A DNA stretch of 64,000 nucleotides from an uncultured Lachnospiraceae bacterium. Lineage in GTDB: Bacteria > Bacillota > Clostridia > Lachnospirales > Lachnospiraceae. The stretch's first letter is position 1, and each line of letters starts with the position of its first letter. The notes beneath the pieces are model-generated. The model was not told where the DNA came from. It ran no database searches and worked only from the letters and a program-made list of their open reading frames with translations. The stretch is from NCBI GenBank assembly GCA_910577645.1, contig CAJTOL010000001.1:1-64000 (forward strand). Direction: 5' to 3'. Both the position numbers and the translations under genes were made by a program. Positions 56,787 to 64,000 of this stretch are shown here, one piece after another.

Positions 56787-57356
56787 ATGTATATGATTGC
56801 AGGACTGGGAAATCCCGGAAAGCAATATGAAGATACAAGACACAATGCAGGCTTTATGGCTGTAGACGCTTTGGCAGACTATTTAGGCATATCAATAGAA
56901 GAAAAAAAGCACAGGGCCCTTTGCGGGAAAGGTATGATCGGAGGAGAGAAGGTTATCTTTCTAAAACCTCAGACATTTATGAATGCCAGCGGCGAGAGTA
57001 TCCGGGCAGCTGCGGATTTCTATAAAATAGAACCGGAGCATATTATGATTATATATGATGATATCAGCTTGGAGCCAGGCCAACTCCGTATACGTAAAAA
57101 GGGAAGCGCCGGAGGACATAATGGAATCAAAAGCATTATCGCCCATCTGGGAACCCAGGAATTTCCCCGGGTAAAGGTGGGGATCGGAGAGAAGCCGGAC
57201 AGGATGGATCTGGCGGACTATGTATTAGGGCGCTTTTCCCAAATAGAAAAGAGGGTTATGGAGGATGCCGCCAAGGAAGCCGGACAGGCAGCTCAGGCCA
57301 TTATTCTGGACGGAATAGAGGCGGCTATGAATCGCTATAATGGGAAAAAAGCGTAG
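56787..57356 (+). CDS. pth: Peptidyl-tRNA hydrolase
   Basis: Releases tRNA from prematurely dropped peptidyl-tRNA. 189 residues. It has the family start MYMIAGLGNPGKQYEDTRHNAGF, holding the catalytic His, then FLKPQTFMNASGES, IIYDDISLEPGQLRIRKKG, SAGGHNGIKSIIAHLGT and GIGEKPDRMDLADYVLG. TAAGGAGGAA precedes the ATG. mfd follows 54 nt later, the usual neighbour in Firmicutes. Confidence 0.97.
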   Translation: MYMIAGLGNPGKQYEDTRHNAGFMAVDALADYLGISIEEKKHRALCGKGMIGGEKVIFLKPQTFMNASGESIRAAADFYKIEPEHIMIIYDDISLEPGQLRIRKKGSAGGHNGIKSIIAHLGTQEFPRVKVGIGEKPDRMDLADYVLGRFSQIEKRVMEDAAKEAGQAAQAIILDGIEAAMNRYNGKKA

Positions 57357-57410
57357 ATGAGACAGCTGTAAAGACCGGGACTGTGAAATTGTGGAAAGGA
57401 AAACGAGAGT

Positions 57411-60400
57411 ATGATTAACCCGTTAGTGGAATTAAAAGAGTATGAAGATCTGACGGATGCGCTGAAAAAGAACAAAGGGCCCCTTCATGTAACAGGAACT
57501 ATGGATTCCCAGAAGGTTCAGCTTATGTATGAGCTGGGAGGCAGCCAGGGCTGGAAGCTGGTAGTGACTTATGATGAGCTGAGAGCCAGGGAAATTTATG
57601 ATGATTTCCGCAATTTTACCAGACAGGTATGGCTTTATCCGGCTAAGGATTTACTGTTTTTCAGTGCAGATATCCACGGCAATCTGATGACCAGGGAGCG
57701 TTTGGCAGTGCTGCGGCATCTAATGGAGGAGCCAGGCGGCATAGTGGTTACCACTATGGATGGCCTGATGGATCATCTGCTTCCCTTAGAGCATTTAAAG
57801 AATCAGATCCTTACTATATCCGGCGGGCAGACCATTGACTTGAATGTATGGAGAAAGCGGCTGACAGCCCTGGGCTATGAGCGAATGGCTCAGGTAGACG
57901 GAATGGGCCAGTTTTCTATCCGGGGCGGGATTATAGACGTATTCCCTTTGACAGAAGAAACGCCGGTGCGAATCGAGCTTTGGGACGATGAAGTGGATTC
58001 TATCCGAACCTTTGATCTGGAGAGTCAGCGATCCATTGAGCAGTTGGACAGCATCACCATTTATCCGGCAGCAGAGGCGGTAATGACTCCGGACCAGTTG
58101 GCGGAAGGGATAGAAGCCCTGGAAAAAGAAGCAAAATCTTATGAGAAAGCACTGAGAGGTCAGAAAAAGATTGAAGAGGCAAGCCGGATCCGGGCTATTA
58201 TCAGAGAGCTGGCAGAAGAGCTGAAAGAAGGAATGAAGATTTCCGGGCTGGATGCTTATATAGGGTATTTCTGCAAAGAACCGGTGTCCTTTTTTGACTA
58301 TTTTGCATCTGAAATTTTAGAAGGAACGGCCACGGTTTATCTGGACGAACCTTTGCGGCTCTGGGAAAAAGGCGAAACCGTAGAGACGGAATTTCGGGAG
58401 AGTATGATTCAGCGCTTGGAAAAAGGCTACCTTCTGCCGGGACAGACAGAGGTTTTGTACTCTGTAAAAGAAATTATGGCCCGGATACAAACCGGGCGCA
58501 CCGTCTATTTAACCGGATTAGATCAAAATCTGACAAAACTGACGGTGAATGAGAAATTTGGATTTGATGTAAAAAATGTAAATTCCTACCAAAACAGTTT
58601 TGAGATCCTGCTGAAGGACTTAAAACGATGGAAGAAAAACGGCTACCGGGTAATTCTTTTGTCCGCATCCAGGACAAGGGCCAGCCGTTTGGCCAGTGAC
58701 CTGAGGGAATATGATTTAAAAGCCTATTGTCCGGACGAAGGAGCCATGGAGAAAGAGGAAGCTTCTTCTGTTGCCCCGGGAGAGATTTTGGTGGTTTACG
58801 GAAACCTTCACAGAGGGTTTGAATATCCTCTGTTAAAGTTCGTAATCATCACCGAAGGAGATATGTTTGGCGTAGAGAAAAAGAAGAAAAAGCGCCGGAA
58901 AACCACCTACCAGGGGAAAAAAATCCAGAGTTTTTCTGAATTGTCCGTAGGCGACTATGTGGTTCATGAGGATCACGGGGTAGGAATATATCGGGGAATC
59001 GAAAAAATTGAACAGGATCACATAGTAAAGGATTACCTTAAGATCGAGTACGGGGATGGGGGCAATCTGTATCTTCCGGCAACCCGGTTGGAGGGGATTC
59101 AGAAATATGCCGGGGCAGAGGCCAAAAAGCCTAAGCTTAACAAGCTTGGCGGAGGAGAATGGAATAAGACCAAAACCCGTGTCAAAGGAGCGGTGCAGCA
59201 GATTGCCAGGGACTTGGTTCAGCTTTATGCGGCAAGGCAATCAGCCTCAGGATTTCAGTGCGGCCCGGATACCGTATGGCAAAAGGAGTTTGAAGAGCTG
59301 TTTCCTTATGAAGAAACAGACGATCAGCTGGAAGCCATTGACGCCACCAAGGCTGATATGGAAAGCCGAAAAATTATGGATCGTCTGATTTGCGGGGACG
59401 TAGGCTTCGGAAAAACCGAGATTGCCTTAAGAGCTGCTTTTAAGGCTGTCCAGGAGAGCAAACAGGTAGTGTACCTGGTGCCTACAACAATCCTGGCCCA
59501 GCAGCACTACAATACCTTTGTCCAGAGGATGAAGGATTTTCCGGTGCGGGTAGATATGCTGTCCAGATTCCGGACGCCCGGCCAGCAGAAAAAAACCCTG
59601 GAGGATTTAAAAAAGGGGATGGTGGACGTTTTAATCGGAACCCACCGGGTTTTGTCCGGGGATGTGGTATTTAAGGATTTAGGGCTGTTGATTATTGATG
59701 AAGAACAGCGCTTTGGAGTTACCCACAAGGAAAAAATCAAGCAGTTGAAAAAGAATATAGATGTTCTTACCCTTACTGCGACCCCTATTCCCCGAACTCT
59801 CCATATGAGCCTGGTAGGAATCCGGGACATGAGCGTGCTGGAAGAGCCGCCTATTGACAGGATCCCAATTCAGACCTATGTTATGGAATATAATGAGGAA
59901 ATGGTTCGGGAAGCCGTACACAGAGAGATGGCAAGAGGCGGTCAGGTATATTATGTTTACAACCGGGTCAATGACATTGTGGAGATTGCCAACCGAATAG
60001 CCGCATTAGTGCCGGAGGCAGTTGTCGTGTTTGCCCACGGCCAGATGAAGGAGCATGAGCTGGAACGGATCATGCTGGATTTTATTAACGGTGACATTGA
60101 CGTGCTGGTATCCACAACTATTATCGAAACCGGCCTGGATATCCCCAATGCCAACACCATGATTGTTCACGATGCCGACAGGATGGGGTTGTCCCAGCTT
60201 TACCAGCTTAGAGGACGGGTGGGAAGATCCAACCGGACAGCATACGCTTTTCTCATGTACCGCCGGGACAAACTTTTAAAAGAAGAAGCAGAAAAACGCC
60301 TTCAGGCTATCCGGGAGTTTACCGAGCTGGGATCCGGAATCAAGATTGCCATGCGGGATCTGGAAATCCGGGGAGCAGGAAACGTTTTGGGGGCTGAGCA

Positions 60401-60959
60401 GCACGGCCATATGGAAGCGGTAGGATACGACCTTTACTGTAAGCTGTTAAATCAGGCAGTCCGGGCCATTCAGGGGCTGGAAAAAGAGGAAGAGGCTTAT
60501 GAGACAGTGGTGGATTGCGATATTAACGCCTACATTCCGTCTTCTTACATTAAAAATGAGTATCAAAAACTGGATATTTATAAGCGGATCTCTGCAATTG
60601 AAAATGAAGACGAGTATATTGACATGCAGGATGAGTTGATGGATCGGTTTGGGGAGATTCCCAGACCGGTAGAAAACCTGCTTCGGATTGCAGCTCTCAA
60701 GGGAATTGCCCACAGCGCCTTTGTCACAGAGGTTGGCATCAACCGGCAGGAAGTCCGGCTTACAATGTATCCCAAGGCCCGCATGGATGCGGCGGGGATT
60801 CCGCCGCTGGTGGCTTCCTATAAAGGCCGCCTTAAGTTCCAGATGGGCGATGAACCCTGCATCCTTTATCAGGAAACCAACAAAAAAAATCAGGACAGCA
60901 GCGCTATGATGGAAAAGGCAAAGGAAATATTAGAGGGGTTGAAGGCGTTGGTGCAGTAA
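57411..60959 (+). CDS. mfd: Transcription-repair coupling factor Mfd
   Basis: Removes RNA polymerase stalled at lesions and recruits UvrA. 1182 residues, full length. Order: UvrB-like N-terminal modules (about 1-320), CarD-like RNA polymerase interaction domain (SVGDYVVHEDHGVGIYRGIE near 510), RecG-like translocase with Walker A ICGDVGFGKTEIALRAA, DEEQ box (LLIIDEEQRFG), TLTATPIPRTLHMSL, and motif VI QLRGRVGRSNRTAYAF, then the TRCF C-terminal domain. The start ATG follows GAGAGT. It is convergent with the MATE gene. Confidence 0.97.
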   Translation: MINPLVELKEYEDLTDALKKNKGPLHVTGTMDSQKVQLMYELGGSQGWKLVVTYDELRAREIYDDFRNFTRQVWLYPAKDLLFFSADIHGNLMTRERLAVLRHLMEEPGGIVVTTMDGLMDHLLPLEHLKNQILTISGGQTIDLNVWRKRLTALGYERMAQVDGMGQFSIRGGIIDVFPLTEETPVRIELWDDEVDSIRTFDLESQRSIEQLDSITIYPAAEAVMTPDQLAEGIEALEKEAKSYEKALRGQKKIEEASRIRAIIRELAEELKEGMKISGLDAYIGYFCKEPVSFFDYFASEILEGTATVYLDEPLRLWEKGETVETEFRESMIQRLEKGYLLPGQTEVLYSVKEIMARIQTGRTVYLTGLDQNLTKLTVNEKFGFDVKNVNSYQNSFEILLKDLKRWKKNGYRVILLSASRTRASRLASDLREYDLKAYCPDEGAMEKEEASSVAPGEILVVYGNLHRGFEYPLLKFVIITEGDMFGVEKKKKKRRKTTYQGKKIQSFSELSVGDYVVHEDHGVGIYRGIEKIEQDHIVKDYLKIEYGDGGNLYLPATRLEGIQKYAGAEAKKPKLNKLGGGEWNKTKTRVKGAVQQIARDLVQLYAARQSASGFQCGPDTVWQKEFEELFPYEETDDQLEAIDATKADMESRKIMDRLICGDVGFGKTEIALRAAFKAVQESKQVVYLVPTTILAQQHYNTFVQRMKDFPVRVDMLSRFRTPGQQKKTLEDLKKGMVDVLIGTHRVLSGDVVFKDLGLLIIDEEQRFGVTHKEKIKQLKKNIDVLTLTATPIPRTLHMSLVGIRDMSVLEEPPIDRIPIQTYVMEYNEEMVREAVHREMARGGQVYYVYNRVNDIVEIANRIAALVPEAVVVFAHGQMKEHELERIMLDFINGDIDVLVSTTIIETGLDIPNANTMIVHDADRMGLSQLYQLRGRVGRSNRTAYAFLMYRRDKLLKEEAEKRLQAIREFTELGSGIKIAMRDLEIRGAGNVLGAEQHGHMEAVGYDLYCKLLNQAVRAIQGLEKEEEAYETVVDCDINAYIPSSYIKNEYQKLDIYKRISAIENEDEYIDMQDELMDRFGEIPRPVENLLRIAALKGIAHSAFVTEVGINRQEVRLTMYPKARMDAAGIPPLVASYKGRLKFQMGDEPCILYQETNKKNQDSSAMMEKAKEILEGLKALVQ

Positions 60960-60984
60960 AACGGATATTGAGGGACTTTTTATT

Positions 60985-62364
60985 TCATTTCGCAACCTCT
61001 CCTTTTGCCTCCAACTCCTTTAATTCCCGAAACGTCCCAAACATAATCAAAACTGTCAGACCGAAGGTACACAGATCAGCAATAGGCTGGGCCATTTGGA
61101 TCCCCAAAAGCCCAAAGGAGCCGGAGGCGATAAGCAGGATGGGAATCAGGAAGATACCCTGCCTGGACATGGCCAGCACAGTAGAACGAAAACCATAGCC
61201 AATGGACTGGGTGCACATATTGCTCATGGCCAGAAAACCGCCCAGGGGCAGAGTACAGATTTGGAGCCGCAGAGCCAATGTGCCGATGGCGATAACTTCC
61301 GGATCCCCCTTTCGGAAGAATTCAATAACATGGCCGGAAAACAGGAAGATGACCAGGCTGATACATAAGAGAAAAGCACTGCTGACCTTTACGCAGAACC
61401 AGAAGGCATTTTTCACACGGCCATATTTTTTGGCGCCAAAGGAAAAGGCGCATACCGGCTGAAAACCCTGTCCAAAGCCGATAACCGCAGAGTTTAACAA
61501 CATAGAACAGCGGCTGACAATAGCCATTGCGGCGATGGCGGCATCGCCGTAAGGCCGGGCAGTGAGATTTAAGATGACAGCAGCCAGGGACGCCATGCCC
61601 TGACGGCCCAGAGAAGGCAGGCCCCCCATAATGATGGACTTATACATGGACAAGGACGGGGCGAAATTCCGAAAGCGGATGGTAACGCAGGCCTTTCGGA
61701 AATTGCACTGAGCCAGCAGGATGCAGAAACTGATAAACTGGGAAATCCCGGTGGCAATAGCAGCCCCGGCGGTACCCAGGTGAAATCCGAAAATAAAAAT
61801 CGGATCCAAAGCGATATTTAAAATCCCGCCGGAGGCAATTCCAAGCATGGCATAGGCAGCCAGCCCCTGAAGCCGGAGAAGATTATTCATAATAAAAGAA
61901 CCGATCATAAAAGGCGCAGCCAGGAATATGTACCGGGCATAATCTACGGCATAGGGCTTAATGGTTTCTGTGGAACCCAGCAGCATAACAATGCTTTCAA
62001 TATTAGACAGGCCGATTACAACAATAAAAGCGCCTACAATAAGCCCGGTAAAAAAACCGGTGGAGGCAATTTGCTCTCCCTTTTCCCGCTCTCCGGCGCC
62101 AAAGCAGCGGGCCATGTAGTTTCCGCTGCCCATGCCGATCATAAATGCAAGAGCCTGAATAATGGCCATAGCGGAAAAAATAATTCCCACGGCTCCTGAG
62201 GCGCTGGTGCCAAGCTGGCTTACAAAAAAAGTATCTGCCGTATTATAAATGGAGCTGACCATCATACTGATAATGGTAGGAACCGCCAGTTTGGGGATTA
62301 CCTTTTCCACTGGCTGGTTGGTAAGCATCTGATATCGTTGTTCCTGGGTTGGGGTATTGTGCAT
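60985..62364 (-). CDS. MATE-family efflux transporter
   Basis: Cation-coupled multidrug exporter with about 12 helices in 459 residues. It has the family N-terminus (PVEKVIPKLAVPTIISMMVS, NTADTFFVSQLGTSASGAVG) and the repeat-half equivalent (GGLPSLGRQGMASLAAVILN). Drugs exported cannot be told. A GAGAGAAGG site lies about 11 nt before the ATG. Only 25 bp separates its stop from that of mfd, and no terminator is obvious there. Upstream lie remnants of an AraC-type gene, possibly an old regulator. Confidence 0.93.
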   Translation of the reverse strand: MHNTPTQEQRYQMLTNQPVEKVIPKLAVPTIISMMVSSIYNTADTFFVSQLGTSASGAVGIIFSAMAIIQALAFMIGMGSGNYMARCFGAGEREKGEQIASTGFFTGLIVGAFIVVIGLSNIESIVMLLGSTETIKPYAVDYARYIFLAAPFMIGSFIMNNLLRLQGLAAYAMLGIASGGILNIALDPIFIFGFHLGTAGAAIATGISQFISFCILLAQCNFRKACVTIRFRNFAPSLSMYKSIIMGGLPSLGRQGMASLAAVILNLTARPYGDAAIAAMAIVSRCSMLLNSAVIGFGQGFQPVCAFSFGAKKYGRVKNAFWFCVKVSSAFLLCISLVIFLFSGHVIEFFRKGDPEVIAIGTLALRLQICTLPLGGFLAMSNMCTQSIGYGFRSTVLAMSRQGIFLIPILLIASGSFGLLGIQMAQPIADLCTFGLTVLIMFGTFRELKELEAKGEVAK

Positions 62365-62487
62365 AGAAAATCAAACCTTCTCTCTTGCCGGCAGAATACC
62401 GGACATGATGATTTTTATATCTAGCTTTAACTATAACACTTTTTTAACGCCCGGTCAAAGGAAGCAGAAAAGAAAAATCAGAGGATA

Positions 62488-62788
62488 TCAGGACAGTTTA
62501 TCTGCAACAAACTCACTGGGACTCATACCGGAGACTTTTTTAAACACTTTTGAAAAATAATAAGTATTTTCAAACCCTAAATAACTATAAGTAGTTTCAT
62601 TAGGATCAAACTGCACGCCTATTTTTCTAATACATCCAACCGAACTATGCTCACTTACTACAACTGCATTAATCCCGAGTCTTTAGCCGCCTTTAATCAT
62701 TCTTTTGGTGTCACATTTTTGTTCGGGAAGCAGTTACTTTCCGGTGTATGAGTGTGAAATCTATCTTACGCCACTTTGCTAATATCAT
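62488..62788 (-). pseudogene. Composite remnant: PHP-domain N-terminus joined to an AraC C-terminus
   Basis: From ATG at 62788 (AAGGAG before it) the strand encodes MILAKWRKID, then with one shift FHTHTPESNCFPNKNVTPKE, a stop, LKAAKDSG and, in another frame, INAVVVSEHSSVG. These are the HxH and EH motifs of a PHP metal-dependent domain of the TrlF-like type. The same final frame then reads TYSYLGFENTYYFSKVFKKV and SGMSPSEFVADKLS, the end of an AraC-family regulator. Two unrelated gene ends are fused and broken by at least two frameshifts and a stop, so it is not functional. Confidence 0.6.
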
Positions 62789-62870
62789 ATGCCTCTCCTT
62801 CTCATTTGCACTGAACAGCCATTACTTATAATACAAATTTATCTGCTATTTCAGATACAATCTATCTATT

Positions 62871-63278
62871 CTACGGTTTCTCAAATAATTTTAATCTCTT
62901 TACAATTTCTTCTGGTTCTGGCAACATTTCCTTCATCTCTTCTGGTAATGTATTTCGTAACTGATATGTAGCTACACCAATTGGCATATTAATATTTTTC
63001 AGAGCATACTCTACATATGTCTTATCCTTACTCTTGCATATAATAATGCCAACAGATGGATTTTCATCAGGTAATTTTACTTGATCATCCAATGCAGTCA
63101 AATATAATTGCATTTTTCCTGAATATTCAGCTTCAAATTCTCCTATTTTCAATTCTATGGCAACCAGGCTTCTCAAACGTCTATGGAATAACAAAAGGTC
63201 TATATATAAATCTCTATTTCCTGCCATTAAGTGATATTGATTTCCTATTCTCATATTCTTCTCCATTTCTCGCACCAC
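62871..63278 (-). CDS. DUF1016 (YhcG-type) PD-(D/E)xK nuclease, C-terminal part only
   Basis: 135 residues that match the C-terminal nuclease half of DUF1016 proteins: NRDLYIDLLLFHRRLRSLVA, the ExK in IELKIGEFEAEYSGKMQLYL, and NPSVGIIICKSKDKTYVEYA. The N-terminal half of about 170-200 residues is missing. Upstream in the same frame the sequence ERASGMDIYN, a stop, then NLAPVVREM shows an older frame reaching 63330. Full-length DUF1016 proteins often accompany type I restriction genes. Probably a truncated, inactive remnant, although the nuclease core motifs remain. Confidence 0.7.
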   Translation of the reverse strand: MVREMEKNMRIGNQYHLMAGNRDLYIDLLLFHRRLRSLVAIELKIGEFEAEYSGKMQLYLTALDDQVKLPDENPSVGIIICKSKDKTYVEYALKNINMPIGVATYQLRNTLPEEMKEMLPEPEEIVKRLKLFEKP

Positions 63279-63288
63279 TGGTGCGAGA
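63268..63288. repeat. 21-bp perfect inverted repeat near the DUF1016 start
   Basis: TCTCGCACCA-C-TGGTGCGAGA, 10-bp arms with one central base. It lies inside the decayed frame that leads into the DUF1016 part, so it may be coding chance, an operator or a recombination site. Confidence 0.6.
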
Positions 63289-63394
63289 TTTTGATGATTC
63301 TAATTATATATATCCATACCGCTTGCGCGTTCAAGAAATTCACTTATATCCTAATTCCATTTTTCAAATGTACACCGTAAAGTTCCCAAATATA

Positions 63395-63562
63395 TTATTT
63401 CCTTTTATTATTTTGATGATCCGATAAATATTGCTTCAATGCCCTTTCTATAGCAACAGTTTTCGTTTGTCCAACTTTTTCACAATATTGCTCTAATGAT
63501 TCAATTATTTCACGCTCAATGTATAAATTTATATGTCGACCATCTTTTTTTTCTCGTGCCAT
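63395..63562 (-). CDS. Ribbon-helix-helix (CopG/Arc-like) protein, 55 residues
   Basis: MAREKKDGRHINLYIEREII begins the strand and first helix, followed by LEQYCEKVGQTKTVAIERAL and KQYLSDHQNNKRK. The R-x-I-N-L-Y-I strand and the following two helices are typical of ribbon-helix-helix DNA-binding proteins, such as antitoxins or plasmid repressors. GGAGGG lies 7 nt before the ATG. It starts 14 nt after the hsdS stop on the same strand, so the two are probably cotranscribed. No toxin partner is visible downstream. Confidence 0.8.
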   Translation of the reverse strand: MAREKKDGRHINLYIEREIIESLEQYCEKVGQTKTVAIERALKQYLSDHQNNKRK

Positions 63563-63576
63563 TTAAATGCTCCCTC

Positions 63577-64000
63577 CTACAATACTATTATTTCTGATAA
63601 TGCTAAAATTTTTTGAGATATACTTTTTTTAATATCCTCTATTTGCTCATACTTATCTGCCAACTCTTTTTGTTTCTGAAGATCATATTTTCCATCCTCA
63701 GAAACAGGAATTGGTATAGTATCTTTCATCCTTTTTATTGCTATAGGTTTTAGTGATGTATATTCATTCTTCCCTAAATCACCTTCCCTACCCTTTTTCC
63801 GTTTTCTAAAAATAGGTTCTAGCACATATTTTATATATCTTAAATCAATATCTATACATTTATCTGTTGGTAACAAAACTCCTCTATGGCATGTTATACT
63901 AAACTTCTCGTTATGATACATAATATAACCAGCTAATCCATCAATGCACCACGTCAAGTATTCCCCTGAATACTCTGCAATGTTTACTCTAGCATATTCA
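63577..64000 (-). CDS. hsdS: Type I restriction specificity subunit (HsdS), C-terminal part; continues beyond window
   Basis: Target-recognition subunit of a type I restriction-modification complex. The frame is open to the window edge, so 141 residues are seen. It has CIDGLAGYIMYHNEKFSITC and HRGVLLPTDKCIDIDLRYIK in a target-recognition domain, PIAIKRMKDTIPIPVSEDGK at its end, and the coiled helix YDLQKQKELADKYEQIEDIK typical of the conserved HsdS region. The low-GC composition differs from the core genes to the left and suggests transfer. hsdM/hsdR would lie outside. Confidence 0.82.
   Translation of the reverse strand, partial: EYARVNIAEYSGEYLTWCIDGLAGYIMYHNEKFSITCHRGVLLPTDKCIDIDLRYIKYVLEPIFRKRKKGREGDLGKNEYTSLKPIAIKRMKDTIPIPVSEDGKYDLQKQKELADKYEQIEDIKKSISQKILALSEIIVL

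Noticed and set aside
1..64000. CRISPR array
   Set aside because: No regularly spaced repeats of 25-40 bp were seen anywhere, and no cas gene.

Overview
The window looks like the chromosome of a spore-forming, anaerobic, Gram-positive Clostridia member, most likely Lachnospiraceae. The evidence is moderate GC content, strong AGGAGG ribosome sites, a yabP-yabQ-divIC-spoIIE sporulation block, ferredoxin and pyruvate formate-lyase metabolism, and a GH112/NahK pathway for host glycans. The genus cannot be fixed from sequence reading alone.

Layout. 1-6.2 kb: the start of an iron-siderophore permease gene behind two perfect iron-box-like palindromes, a 2[4Fe-4S] ferredoxin, and a pyruvate formate-lyase operon in which the enzyme is split. 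The barrel subunit lacks the glycyl-radical domain. That domain is a separate 81-residue protein, and a 72-residue relative without the radical glycine lies between them, followed by the activase. A DUF1858 redox protein and MecA follow. 6.3-12.8 kb: a Ser/Thr-kinase-like protein with a lysine-less P-loop domain. A second such P-loop domain lies in the -1 frame behind an in-phase A AAA AAG slippery heptamer and has no usable start codon. Envelope genes follow (GH18/SH3, metallophosphoesterase lipoprotein, CwlD-like amidase). 12.9-20.3 kb: GH112 phosphorylase, AraC regulator, sugar-1-P nucleotidyltransferase and N-acetylhexosamine kinase (lacto-/galacto-N-biose salvage), then DUF2156 and GNAT genes. 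20.4-24.7 kb: CofE-like ligase, sirtuin, aldo/keto reductase, DUF951, phosphoesterase.

24.8-33.4 kb is the conserved core: rpsF-ssb-rpsR, mazG, hup, rqcP, yabP, yabQ, divIC, spoIIE (without the usual membrane domain), tilS, hpt, ftsH. 33.7-50.6 kb: GH13 amylase, tRNA-Tyr and tRNA-Leu, two membrane proteins, gdpP-rplI-dnaB, sua5, dCMP deaminase, radical SAM, nth, exonuclease, VanW, Lrp, aminotransferase, trmL.

50.6-54.5 kb is an accessory island of debris: a Phd/RelE-type toxin-antitoxin pair, palindromes, a zinc-ribbon protein, a frameshifted PBECR4 nuclease gene and a decayed MobP3-type relaxase with Sel1 repeats. 54.5-62.4 kb returns to core genes (FAD oxidoreductase, ECF S component, pth, mfd, MATE). 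The right end (62.4-64 kb) is defence debris: a PHP/AraC composite remnant, a truncated DUF1016 nuclease, a small ribbon-helix-helix protein and the end of a type I restriction specificity gene that runs off the window.

The best candidates for something undescribed are the three-piece pyruvate formate-lyase and the kinase/P-loop locus with its putative programmed -1 frameshift.
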